A stretch of 64,000 nt of DNA. Source: Microstegium vimineum (lineage: Eukaryota; Streptophyta; Magnoliopsida; Poales; Poaceae). The stretch is taken from contig CM039139.1 in assembly GCA_022036555.1 (NCBI GenBank), positions 4,856,824 to 4,920,823 on the forward strand, in the 5' to 3' direction. Positions 11,901 through 23,900 of the stretch are shown in pieces. The position numbers were made by a program, and so were the translations under genes. Each line of letters opens with the position of its first letter. Within the stretch, counting starts at the first letter, position 1. The notes under the pieces were generated by a model. It had not been told where the DNA came from, made no database searches, and was given only the letters and a program-made list of their open reading frames with translations.

Positions 11901-14900
11901 AGCTGAAACAGGAGGCACAATTGGAGTCACAGTATAAGGAAAGAGGAGAAGATGGAACTAGGGATCAGGGAGAAGAGTAGCAAGAACTAGAGGCCAAGGA
12001 GAACAAAGGCTTAGGAACCATGCTCTGGACTATATTAGAAGAGGAGGATAGGAAGAACATGAACATCTATGGCCCCAGACTCCGGGCTAGAAGGGCAACT
12101 TAGGGACACACATATCTTACGCTAGACAGGTTTCAAAATAAGTTTGCTGCTGCTCTATGGTCTCTGCACAGGAGGACAAGCTTACTGCTGCTACTACTGA
12201 GTTTTATGAGCATCTCCTTGGTTCGGCAGTGGAGAGATCTTACAGCCTGAACCTTTCTCCCTTCCATTTTCAGCACTAGCAGGATCTGTTGACCCTGGAT
12301 ACACCCTTCTCCATGGATGAGGTTTGGGGTGCTATCAAATCCTTGCCTCCGGATAAGGCCCCCGGACCGGATTGTTTCACATGAAGATTCTATAAATCCT
12401 GTTGGGAAATTATAAAAGATGACATAATGCAGGCACTCGAGGCAAGGCGATATCCCTGTCTCCAATGCTGTTTATTCTCTTCATGGATGTCCTACACTCT
12501 TTGGTCAGTCATGCCTCTTGTGAGAACCTGCGGCAACCCTTGGCGGTTCATCATGTGCAGCACAGGATTTCTTTTTATGCGGATGGCGTCATCCTGTTCC
12601 TTTGGCCGACAAGTAATGATATCTGTCTGATTAAGTAGTTGCTGGAGGTTTTTGGCCATGCCTTCGGCCTCAACGCCAATTTAAAGAAGAGCTCTGTAAC
12701 CCCTATTTAGTGCTCTGATGTTGAGCTTGGCATAATTTCAGACTTGGTTTCTTGTGAGATTAAGAATTTCCCCATTAATTATCTTGGTATTCCCCTCAAT
12801 ATTCATAAGCCATCTAAATCTGAAATTCTGAATTACAGCCCCTTGTTGACAAGGTTATCAACAACCTCCCTTCCTTGAAAGCGTCGCAAATGAATAAGGC
12901 TGGCAAACTTATTACAGTGAAGGTGGTCCTTTCTGCTATCCCTATCTATCTCTTGATCGCTCTCGACTAGCCTAAATGAGTTTTCAAGGACCAGGACAAT
13001 AGGAGGTGTGGGTTTCTTTGGAAGGGCAAGAGCAGGCAAAAGGTGGTAACTGTTTGGTTGTTTGAAGCAAAGTCCAGAGACTGTTACAGTCTTGGGGACT
13101 CAACATTCTTAATTTGGAAGCTATGGGATGGACTCTGCGTATCCCGTGGCATTGGCAGCAAAAAAATAACCCCTCTAAGCCTTGGGTGAGATTGCCAATT
13201 CAAATTCCACGGATCGCTCTGTTTGATATTCTATTGAGTATCTGGTTGGCAATGGTGAAGGCATCAAATTTTGGGCTGACCGATGGCTTCAAGGAAAATC
13301 TATCCCAGAATTGGCTCCTAACTTGATCCAATTGGTTTTCAAGAAGAGAACAGTAAAGGAGGCGTTGAACAATACAAGATGGGTATTTGATATCAAAGGT
13401 GCCTTAATTGTCCAGGTGATTCTTGGATATTTGACCATTTGCGGTCTGGTGGATGATATGGTCTTGGATCGTGCTATTTCTGATCAGCACTCTTGGTGCC
13501 TATCTAAGAGTGGCAGCTACAGCAGCAAATCTGCCTATGACTATTAGGCATTCTTCATTGGTACTATCAGGTTGGCTCCTTGGAAGCGAATCTGGAAGAG
13601 TTGGCCTCCCCTGAAATGCAAATTCTGACAGCCGACCGTCTTGCAAAGCGTGGTTTGCCTCATCCCGCTGTGTGCTCTCTTTGTGATCAGGTCGGGGAGA
13701 CTGTCCAACATATTCGAAAGAGTGTGGGCTATGGTGTTCGGCTGGTGTTCGAAGCCTCTCCATGTTGGTCTCCTCAGATTTTCCATGCTGAATCAAGGGG
13801 AGTTATATTGCATGACAGTACCTTATTGTCCATATTTAGGTGTGCATGTGTGTGTGCTGTGGGCTGGGGTTTATGGCTCGTTCTTTTGATATCTCCTGTG
13901 TAGCCCATTAGCTGTTGTTGGGGTTTTTGGTTATGGTCTCCTTGACCTTACCTTGTAGCCCGCTATTTCTTCTTAATGAAATGGCACACAGCTCTCCTGC
14001 GTCGTTCAAGAAAAAAAATAAGGTTACTACCTTATGATTGTAGGAATCAGCTATATAAACTTGATTGTCATTGGCATAAGCAACACCCAAGGGATGTTGG
14101 AGTAGCACATCTGAGCCAGTCCCATCATAATCTCCAAACTGAAGAGACAAAAGTATCTGACTTAAAAATGCCCAGACAGATTAGCATCAAGTAAATTAAC
14201 AGAACATCTTTCGTATCAAGAGACAAATACCCTAAACAAATTTTCTGGAAATAATGGATCTCCTCCAGCCAGCAATCTTGAGCCTCCTGTCTTCAGATTA
14301 ACAACTCGAATGGAACTGCTTTCACTGTCAGCAACAAATAACTCCTGCATTTCTGTGATAAAAATTCCTGTAAGTCCTATACTAAGTGCCATTAGATCAG
14401 AAACAGAATGGGAAAAAGAGGAGTCAGCAATGAATACCAGAAGCTAATGAAATCCCAGAAGGCTGTGCAAACGATGTGTTGGTAGCGCTGCAACATAAGT
14501 TTGAATTTTCAGAAAATAAATTCAAAACTTCAAAATACTCCCTCCATTCCAAATTACAAGACATTCCAAGTTTCTTGGAGAGTCAAAGCATTTCAAGTTT
14601 GACCAAAATTATAAAAAGAATTATAAAGATTTATGATATCAAATAGGTATACTATGAAAATATAATTAATGAAGGATGTGATGATACTTATCTAGTATCA
14701 TAAATAAATGTTATTATTTTATTATATAAACATGTTCAAACTTCAGATGCTTTGACTCTAAAAAAAAGTTGGAATGTCTTATAATTTGGGATGGAGGGAG
14801 TATTAACCAAATCAAGCGCAAGGTGTGCAGGAGACAAATGAACACATTGAAGGAAGAAAAGTCTTAAGCATGTACACTAAGATCTGGAATGGTTATTCTA

Positions 14901-17900
14901 CTTCAACTTTCATGGAAATTAGCATAAAAAAGAAACAATTAAACATGTCTTCAAGCTGTCAAATAGAGCCTGTTTCGCTGTTTGGAACAGCTCCAGCTAC
15001 AAGATCCATACAGTATTTGCAGCTTTTAGGATAAAATAAAGTGGTTTAAACATATGCATTTATCACAGGGAAATATTGTTAAAGACATAGCTACCACCCA
15101 TCAGATAGAAACCGTCATTAACCGTCTTCATAAACATATTACTGCACTGTAGGACCAATTAGCACAGCATATTTAGAACTTTCCTGACAGATAATGCCAT
15201 AATCTGTTACCTTGAGCCATTCAGATTCCTCTCATAGCCATCACCGCTAATAGCTTTGGTTACTCCATCACGTACATTGTGCTTCCAGATCTGGTGTTGC
15301 CCAGCCATTGCAATATACACGGTCTCTTCTGAGGGATCATAGCATACATCCCATGGTGAATTCAGGACCTGTATGAACACTTTCCAGTCAATCTCTGTTC
15401 TATCTACCGTAAACAAAGATATGATAAAGTGAAGAGTGTTGGATTAATCCACTAATCCAGACCTACAGGTGAAGCATTAGCATTACTGAATTACATGGAC
15501 AATGACAGACTTGACCCCTCAATTTTCAGATAAACCCCGACTCACCCCCAAACATCTTCCCTTTCTTACCTGCATGGTCATTTGCCTCTTATTTCATCTA
15601 TATATAAGATGCCGAGGTATGGTGTTGGTTGATGAATTGAACCTGATACATAATCTTTGTTCATTGGGACTAGAAAACCATAATGTACTCTCATAATGTT
15701 ATGATGAATTTAGAGTTTTCTTTTAAAGTAAAACTGTTTTGAAGACAGATTGCTAGAATCAACATGACTCTCAATAGTTACCTATCCCAACTTCTCATGA
15801 TATGGAGTCAGTTGGTTCAGCATGCTGCCATCTAAGTATCGTAGTCCATGATATGGAGTCAGTTGGTTCAGCATGCTGCCATCTAAGTATCGTAGTCTAT
15901 TTGGTTGAGAGCCAGCATAGAGTGCATTGCAGTTGATCAAATACATCTAAATTTATTGAACGTGAAGTATGTTATGGAACATATGCTATACAGTCTGACA
16001 TCCCTAATGTAAAGTATGTTATGGAACATACATTATACAGTCGACATCCCTAGACACAGGTAATTCGAATTTGTAAAGGGTTATGCATCTTGTAAACAAA
16101 TAAGTCAATGAATCATGGATATAAACCATGACCCAAATTCAGCACCAATCCACCCCAGCACATGTGGATTGAGGTGAATCCGACAACAACCAAACAAGGC
16201 CTAAGACATCTCTAATTACTTCCAGACTACCAGAGTATCTGCAAGTGTTTGTGCATAACCTGGACCACAGCAGGGTTTCGTCACGAGAATATGAGCAAGA
16301 ATCCATGTCTTCATACAGATCAGCAATATTGTGGCTATACTTGTCGGATATATCATGTTCAAATATCAAATCGAATAGGTTGATTGCTGGACTATGCCCC
16401 TTGCAATCGAGACAAGCTATTGATACTTGCAGCTAGTTCCCAACTAAATTTCATGTTCCTCCGCTGGACTATGCCCCTTGCAGTCAAGACAAGCTATTGA
16501 TGCTTGCAGCTAGTATGGTACAACATTCTGCACAAGGTCGGCCTGCAGCATCTCTCCCCCCAGCCTGACAACAATTCCTTTGATGCATGGTGGGCAAGCA
16601 CAAATTCTGACATTGATGTTCGGATTAAAAAAGGTCTCAATTCCATCATTATTCTAGGAGCTTGGTCTATTTGGAATCACCGTAATCGCTGTGTGTTTGA
16701 TGGGTTTCACCTGAACCTTAATAGTGTTATGGTTTCAGTAAAAGATGAGCACCGCATGTGGAGTTTGGCCGGAGCTCGGGGAATTTCTAATCTCCTTGCT
16801 CTAGAGCCAGTCAATGCATGAGTCCTCTCTCTAGTAGGTCTTGGGTCAAGTTTGTAAATTGTGAGAGAGACACATCATTGATGTAAGGGTGTGTGTATGT
16901 GTGTGGCTGTACGGGGTTTCTAAACCCACTCCTTTTATCTTCTTAATATAATGATGCGCAGCTCTCTTGCGTATTCGAGAAAAAAAAATACTTGCAGCTA
17001 GTTCCCAACTAAATTTCATGTTCCTCTAACAGCCACGAATGCCACTTGAGGGTGAACCAAACAGTGTTAGGAACAAACTATGTGGCTGATAGAAGTTACA
17101 TACAAAAGTCTTTAGTTTCTGGTATAATGATTCCAGAGTAGTCGGGAGAAAAAAAAGTCAGAGCATGCCTGGTTTGTTCCTTGACCTCCTCCTTTGTAAT
17201 CAGATCCTTTCGTCCCATTTCCAGCTAGTGTTCTCACAGTCTCGTCCACAAAATTAATTTCTCTAAAAGGAAAAGAAGGCATTCAGAGCAGGAGAACACA
17301 ACACAGATCTGAGCGCATACTTAAACTATGCTAAATCAAAAATATTAAAGGAATAATTGCTTGACAAAAACATCAAACAAACACCATGGCTGAACAAATG
17401 TTCTACCCTAAAGAATTTTTTTGGAATTGTGGGAACCGTGCCGGTCAAGATGACTTATGTTTGACCAACTTTATATTAAATACTATTAACTTTTATGTCT
17501 CTAAATAATTTTATTGTGAAAATATATTCTATAACTAATCTAATGATACTAGTTTCATATCACGAATCTTAGTATTTTTTTTATATAAATTTAGTCAAAG
17601 TTTAATTTGTTTGACTTCTCGAAAAGCGAGAATTGCATTCTTTTGGGGACGGAGGTAGTACTTCTTTGGTATGTTTATGAAATTATACATACATGATCCC
17701 TGAGAAATTAAATGTAGGGCCTTCTGACATCATCAGGCAACATGAAGTGAAAAGAGAAGAGTTCAAGAACTTGATAAGAATCAGGAACTTAAAGAAGAAA
17801 ACTCTACACAGGCAAACAATCAACTCATTGATAACTGAGGTTAGTGGTTCAAAGATAAGAACTATTCGAAATTCTCTCTTGATTTGAATACCTTTATTAC

Positions 17901-20900
17901 TTTGTTTGGACTTTAAAAAAAAAATAATATAGATTTCTAATGTGAACAATCAAGTTTAATAGTTGCATTAAGAAGTCTTGTAACCAAAACTAACGAAGTG
18001 ACTACCTAAAGCTGTTGCAGTGGAGGGGGAGGGTAGGTGAGAAAATAATTTGGTTGGATTCATGGTTTTATATATACATAAAAAACTATAGGCTTGTATG
18101 TATATGTACCATGGCCAGCATATCATACTCATGTTTGTAGAAATAGTTTTGTGGAACTTTGCATACACATCCAAACAGTCTCGAAGGTCAGCTCATCAAC
18201 GAAAATACTAAACTTGCTTTACGTCTGAGAACAGGACACCTGATACATCCCAAGTACTTAGCCTGCTCAATATAATCCCTACTCCTAACCCCAGGTACCA
18301 TTTGGGTGTGTTTTTAGTTTTATGTTAGTTAATGATACGCTGCTAAAACTGTGGAAGGCACAAGTGACAAGGAAAACAAGTTTGAATATAACTACCAATT
18401 GCATAAAAGAGTAGCGAATGTGAATCAAACTGCACAAGGGCACAGTTCACTAGTAAGATTTTAAAGTCATTTTACAAGTTAACAGAAACTGAATGATTGA
18501 TTGAACTCAGCGGTGGTACTTACCGCAGCGCGTGGTTCTCAGTGTCTGCAACATATAAGATATTCCTTATGGAATTGTAAGCAAGACCCTGTGATAGGTG
18601 GCAAGGAATAGTTGTACGACATTACATGCATGACAAAAGAAAGTTCAGATCAAGGATATTTAAATAATTTTCTCAAAAAAAAATAGGACTAGGAAAATGA
18701 GCATCAGTTCGGAACTTCAGTGCATGCTGACTCAGGATATGACAACGTACAATGCACTCCATTCGATTCAGCAGAAATTGCATATGGATGACTACTATAG
18801 CCAAGTTATCTCAAACGTCAAGAGCTCATAACATGTTTCTGTACAAGTAATATCTATTGTAAGGCAACAATAGTTGTTTCCTCACCTGAGGACGGTTAAA
18901 TAGGGCAGCATCAAATGGGCCATCAAGCAATCCTTCCTCAGAACTTCCAACTTGACATATGAACTGCCCTTCCAAGTTGGTCACCACCTTAATCACAGAA
19001 GAGAGAAATAACGCTTTATTAGTAAAAAGAACAAAATCAATTTTCTATGATAAGCAAATCAGTCTAACCGGTGTGCTATATTGGTAGAAACCTAAAAGAA
19101 TAAAAACAAATATACTCACAATTCGATTATGATTACTGTCTGATATGAATAACCGATTGTTTTGCACATCAACAGCAAGTTTCCCAGGAAATTTGAGAGG
19201 TGAAGTTAGTAAACGACTATCCTTGTCCTTTTCCAATGCCAAGGGAAGGGGGTCATTTCGTAATAGTTTCTTCTCTTCATAAAATTCAAGTGCTGCACCA
19301 ATTACTTCATCCAGATCCTGAAAAGAGCATGAATAAATAGATTTTTTTGACATGAACTATCAACATGACAACATACAGACAATAACTACGATGAAACAAG
19401 GCTAGATGAGTTATTCAAGGTTTTATTTTCTTTTCCTAGGTGAGGGGGGCGGGAACACCACCACCATTAGATTAAGTAGAGGAAATAGTTTATGTGCAAG
19501 TCTTGGAAATGATTTTATTGGACACGGAAAATATGAAGTTTTTCTCAAAAATTTTAGTTTATGTGCTCTAGCGAATAATGCTTATGCAATGCATATATTC
19601 CTAGGTTTCAAAATATTTACCTATTTTACTGGGAACTACAGTTTCAGAAAACTCAGCCCCTTCAGTTTTGCAATTTGCATATTTTACTGCTGAAATTACC
19701 AAGTGAAAGTTGCAGGGTTGTTGAAATATACTCCCTTCATCCCAAATTATAAGACATTCCAAGAATCTTGTTGAGTCAAAACATTAAGGTTGACCATTAA
19801 TTATAGCGAAAATTATAAAGATTTATGACATCAAGTAGGCATACTATGAAAATATAATTGATAAAGAATCTAGTGATGCTTAGTTGGCATCATAAATGTT
19901 ATTATATTGTCATATAAGTTTGGTCAAACTTGAGATACTATGACTCTAAGATTCATGTGATGTCTTATAATTTGGGATGGAGGGAGTATCAATTACCAAG
20001 CTTAAGCATGGCACGACTACATTAAATGTTACTCCCCCCCATTCCAAATTATAAGACGTTTTGGCTTTTCTAAATTCATAGCTTTTGCAATGCACTATAG
20101 TGTATGCCTAAATACATAGCAAAAGCAATGTATCTAGAATAACCAAAATAGTGTATGTCTAAATACATAGCAAAAGCAATGTGTCTAGGAAAACCAAAAC
20201 ATCTTAAAATTTGGAATGGAGGGAGTACACATCGGTATCACCTTCAGCTGTGCACATAAGATAATTGGACAAACACTGAATGGAACTGGTAATGAACACG
20301 CTCAGGTATGCTGTCGCATTAGCAACCACCAGCTAGAATTAGTACACATCAAAAGGTGCAATATCTAAGCAGGTGTTATCCAGAGCCACATATTGGTCAA
20401 GATTCTGGGGCTCCGTCTAGTGGCTGCATGTGTCTAGATGGTACCAAGCATCACATAACAGCATAAATCACGATCAAAGAACCTATCTCATATAGTAACT
20501 TAACAACATGCTATTATTTGGTGGTGCCCACACATCACATAACAGCACAAAGCACAATCAAAGAACCACTCGCTACTATTACACAACAGGCTCACAAACT
20601 CAATCACTCACTACCTAACTAGGCATCACATTCCAGCAGCTGTTTGGAGGGATCAGAACCCGACTCCAGTTGCGTTCAGCGGCCGATGGCGGTCCTTCCA
20701 GAAGCAAGCGTCGGGTGCCAACCGTGCCGATGATCGCATCGGCTCCGACTTGCACCTTTTCAGAACGAACGGGGCGTAGGCTGCCGCATTGGTGACTGGC
20801 GGCAACTCCAGCTTCAACTTCTGTTCTGTTGTAGCTGGTTTGAGCAGTGGTGTCTTCTGGACAACTGGACATGGCATGGGCACAGCTGAGTTCACCGTCG

Positions 20901-23900
20901 ATGGATCTTTGATCTCTTGTACATCGTTCACAATGGTGGTGCCGTCAGCATTCTCCTTTTTTTCAGTTTCCACTGTTTCAGTAGCAGAAGCCTTCAGTTG
21001 ACGGTGATTACGGTTATTCTTGCCCTGGTAAGACTTCCAATGGACAAAGTCGGTGCTGCAGACCCATGTCTCCTTGGAGACCTCCATGGAGAGCTTTGGC
21101 TCATACATCATCAACAGGAGGCAATCTGGTAACTCGCCACTCTTCTTCCTCCTTTGTATCATTGGTCCTGCCCCACCTTCACACTCTTCTGCTCTAGTTT
21201 CTACTTTCTCTACTTCTTGGCTTGTTTTCGCATACTGTGTTTTCCCTTCTTCCCCTACACTCTCGGTAGTTTCTTCTTCCTTTCCATCATAGGATTCTAG
21301 TCCTTCCTCTGCACTGTTTGGAGCAACAGCATTACAATCTTTCTCTGCCTCTGCCTCAGAAGAAGTCTTCTTCCCCTTTCTGGATGCCATCAGCACCTTA
21401 GGCTCCGCAACAAGATGCTCCTGTTCAATCGAGAAGCTCCACCTCCGGCCATCTCTATCAATGGAGAAACTAGCTCTCCTTGAATCCTTCAAGCTCGAGA
21501 AGCTAGACCGCCGTGCCTCTGTCTCAGCTGAGAAGCTGTGCCGCCTGCCAAACCTATCACTGGACGATGAGGCCCTGCTGCTAGTGCTAACACGCCTCCT
21601 GCTACTCAACCGTCGCAATTTGGTGCGGTCCTCCTTCAGAGTTGCCGAGGGAGAATAGCTGCTGATTGACCTCCTCCCCTTCATCTCTTCCTCAACTTTC
21701 TCTTTTGCTGGAACTTCTTCCTCACTGATCACCAGCTCCACCATGTCCGGCCCTTGGTTTTCCCTCTCTGTAACTTCTCCCAAAGGAACCTCCAGCCCGG
21801 CATCTTTCCAAACAATTTGTGCTTCCTCTACCCCTACTCTGCTGGATGCATCCTCTTTTTCTTCCACTAGATCTCCACATTTAGCACTCTCTTCAGCTTC
21901 TGTCTTAGCTTGATCTATCTCCCCAGCTTCAACACCATCATTTTCTTCAGAACCACACTCTTCGCATTTCAAGTCTTTGACAGAAACAGCTGAACAGCGA
22001 GCTTCGTCTTTGCACTCCACTTGCTCAGCCTCAGCCACAGCCCCCTCTTCCTCTTCTTCCTCATTGTCGTTGAGGCACCCAGACACTTCATTGTCCACCT
22101 GCTCCATGGTAGCTGCAGCAGGAGATCCCCAGAAGCGGGTGGCAAGAGCAGCCATGCGAACTGGGTCTGACCGGCAGCGCATTAGCAGCAGTGCGTTCCT
22201 CGGGGGGATGCAGACACTCACCCTCCCCTCTTCTTCCTTCCCCACCACCAAGATCTCATCTTTCTTCTCCACCTCCACCTCCCCCACTATCACAGCCTTC
22301 TCCTCCTCCTCAACATCCCACCCTTCCATGACGAGCCCCACTTCCGATGCCCTCATCTCTTCTGCTGGCACAACGGCAGCTCCCTTGCCGACCTCGTCGT
22401 CCTCTTGCTCCTGGATCGCCAGGAGGCACCTCGCCACGGCAGCACCGCACAGCCAACTACCCCCAGCAGGGGCGCCCTGCCGCCGCTTCTTACCCCGGTG
22501 TGCGTCGGCGGAGTGCGCGCCCCGCTCGCCGGCTCCACCATGGCGAGACGGCGAGCAGAGCGAGCGGCCGCCGCAGGAGCCAAATGTCTTGAGTGCCTCG
22601 CAGATGTTGACCGGGATCTGGTACACCCAGCCCTGGTTCTTGCCCTGGGGTCCGTCCCGGTCGTCGCCGGCGCGGCGGAAGCTGACCTCTGCGCTCCCGA
22701 CTCCGCCGCGCCTGGAGCGGGAGCGCAGCACGGCGGCGGAGGCGTGCTTGGGCTTGCGCTTGCCGCCCTTGACGCGAACCTGGCCGATGCAGGTGACCTT
22801 GGGGGAGGATGGCTCGGCAGGTTCGAATCCGCCCCGGCCGCGGCGGCCACCGCCAGTGGACCCGGACGGGAACATTGGGGACTGGCCGCCCTTGAGGCTG
22901 CCGCTGTTGCGGAGGCGGCGGCTGAGTGAGGGGTGCAGAGGAGGGGCTGGCACTGCCTCAGCTCCGCTTCCGCTGGCACTGCCGCGGCCGGGGCTGAGGA
23001 GCTTGGAGGAGCTGGAGGGGCGGAGGGCAGACTGTGCGCTGCCGCCGGCGACGGAAGCGGCGGAGGCAGCGGAGGGGCGGGAGGTGAAGCAGATGAAGAG
23101 CTCCGTGCCACCTCCGCCGCCGCCGCCGCCGCCACCCCGGTCCAAGTGCTTCTTGCGGCGCATGAGGGGGAAAGGGGACAGGAGGGGGGCGTGAGGCTTG
23201 TGAGCGCTCTCTCTCTCTCGCACTCACTCTCCCGCTCTGCTGCAGCCTGCAATGCTGCTGCTGGGCGCCTGCAGCTTTGGGCTGCGCTGGTCCGCTAGAT
23301 GCGGTCGCCGGTGGGGAAGGGAATAATTAGGGTTTGTTGGTGGTGCGCTGGCAGTTTGTTGGTGACAGTGACTGTGACTGTGAGTGTGAGCTGTGGATAG
23401 GGGAGGTTGCAGGGTCTGTTGAAACGGTGAATTGTCAATTGTGTAGCCATGGCCCACGGGGCTGTGGTGGAGCCCACACTCTGTCGCTCCGAGATACGAG
23501 CATGATTATCATTTGATTGATATACTTCGAAGCAAGAAAAGAAAAAAATGTTTTCTCTGCAATATTCTCGGAAAAGAAAGAATTTCAGAAAACAGCCTTT
23601 GTGTTGTGAAAAGGGTTTGAACATTTCATGGTCCATTCAAAAGCTATTCGCTCGAGCAATCAAGCTCTCGAGTCTTGATATAACGGATCTACGCGCCATC
23701 TCTAGCGTAGTAATATCTTGATATAACGGATCTACACGCCATCTCTAGCATAGTACTAATAGTTTCGTGATCGTATTTTGTTAAGGAATTTTGTAGTACT
23801 ATATGTACTAGGTTCCTACCATTTGTTTTTTTCTTGGGGACCTATAGAACATAGATTTGTCTTAGAAAATTCCAAAACAATTCATTTCCCCCTTCTTTTT

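Larger units (their letters stand above)
10665..19317 (-). other. SOQ1: SOQ1 exons 16-25: NHL-repeat beta-propeller
   Basis: Exons 16-25 encode repeated propeller blades with the NHL pattern, for example LFISDSNHNRI, LYVADTENHALR, VYIAMAGQHQIW, LFVADSESSSIR and VYIADSYNHK, each after a P-G-L/V-type strand. The last blade starts in exon 24 (KLDPVTRKVTTIAGTG) and ends in exon 26. Intron 19 (15369-17168) has a GC donor. Intron 23 holds a LINE that starts about 11 bases from the splice donor. Confidence 0.88.

Noticed and set aside
21977..23194. 405-codon plus-strand open frame
   Set aside because: It is the antisense shadow of the nested gene's GC-rich 5' half: proline/serine rich, no domain, and the minus frame has the recognisable conserved segments.
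22353..23252. 299-codon minus-strand frame overlapping the nested gene
   Set aside because: An alternative frame over the same GC-rich DNA. It is low-complexity Ala/Ser/Pro and lacks the conserved motifs found in the main frame.
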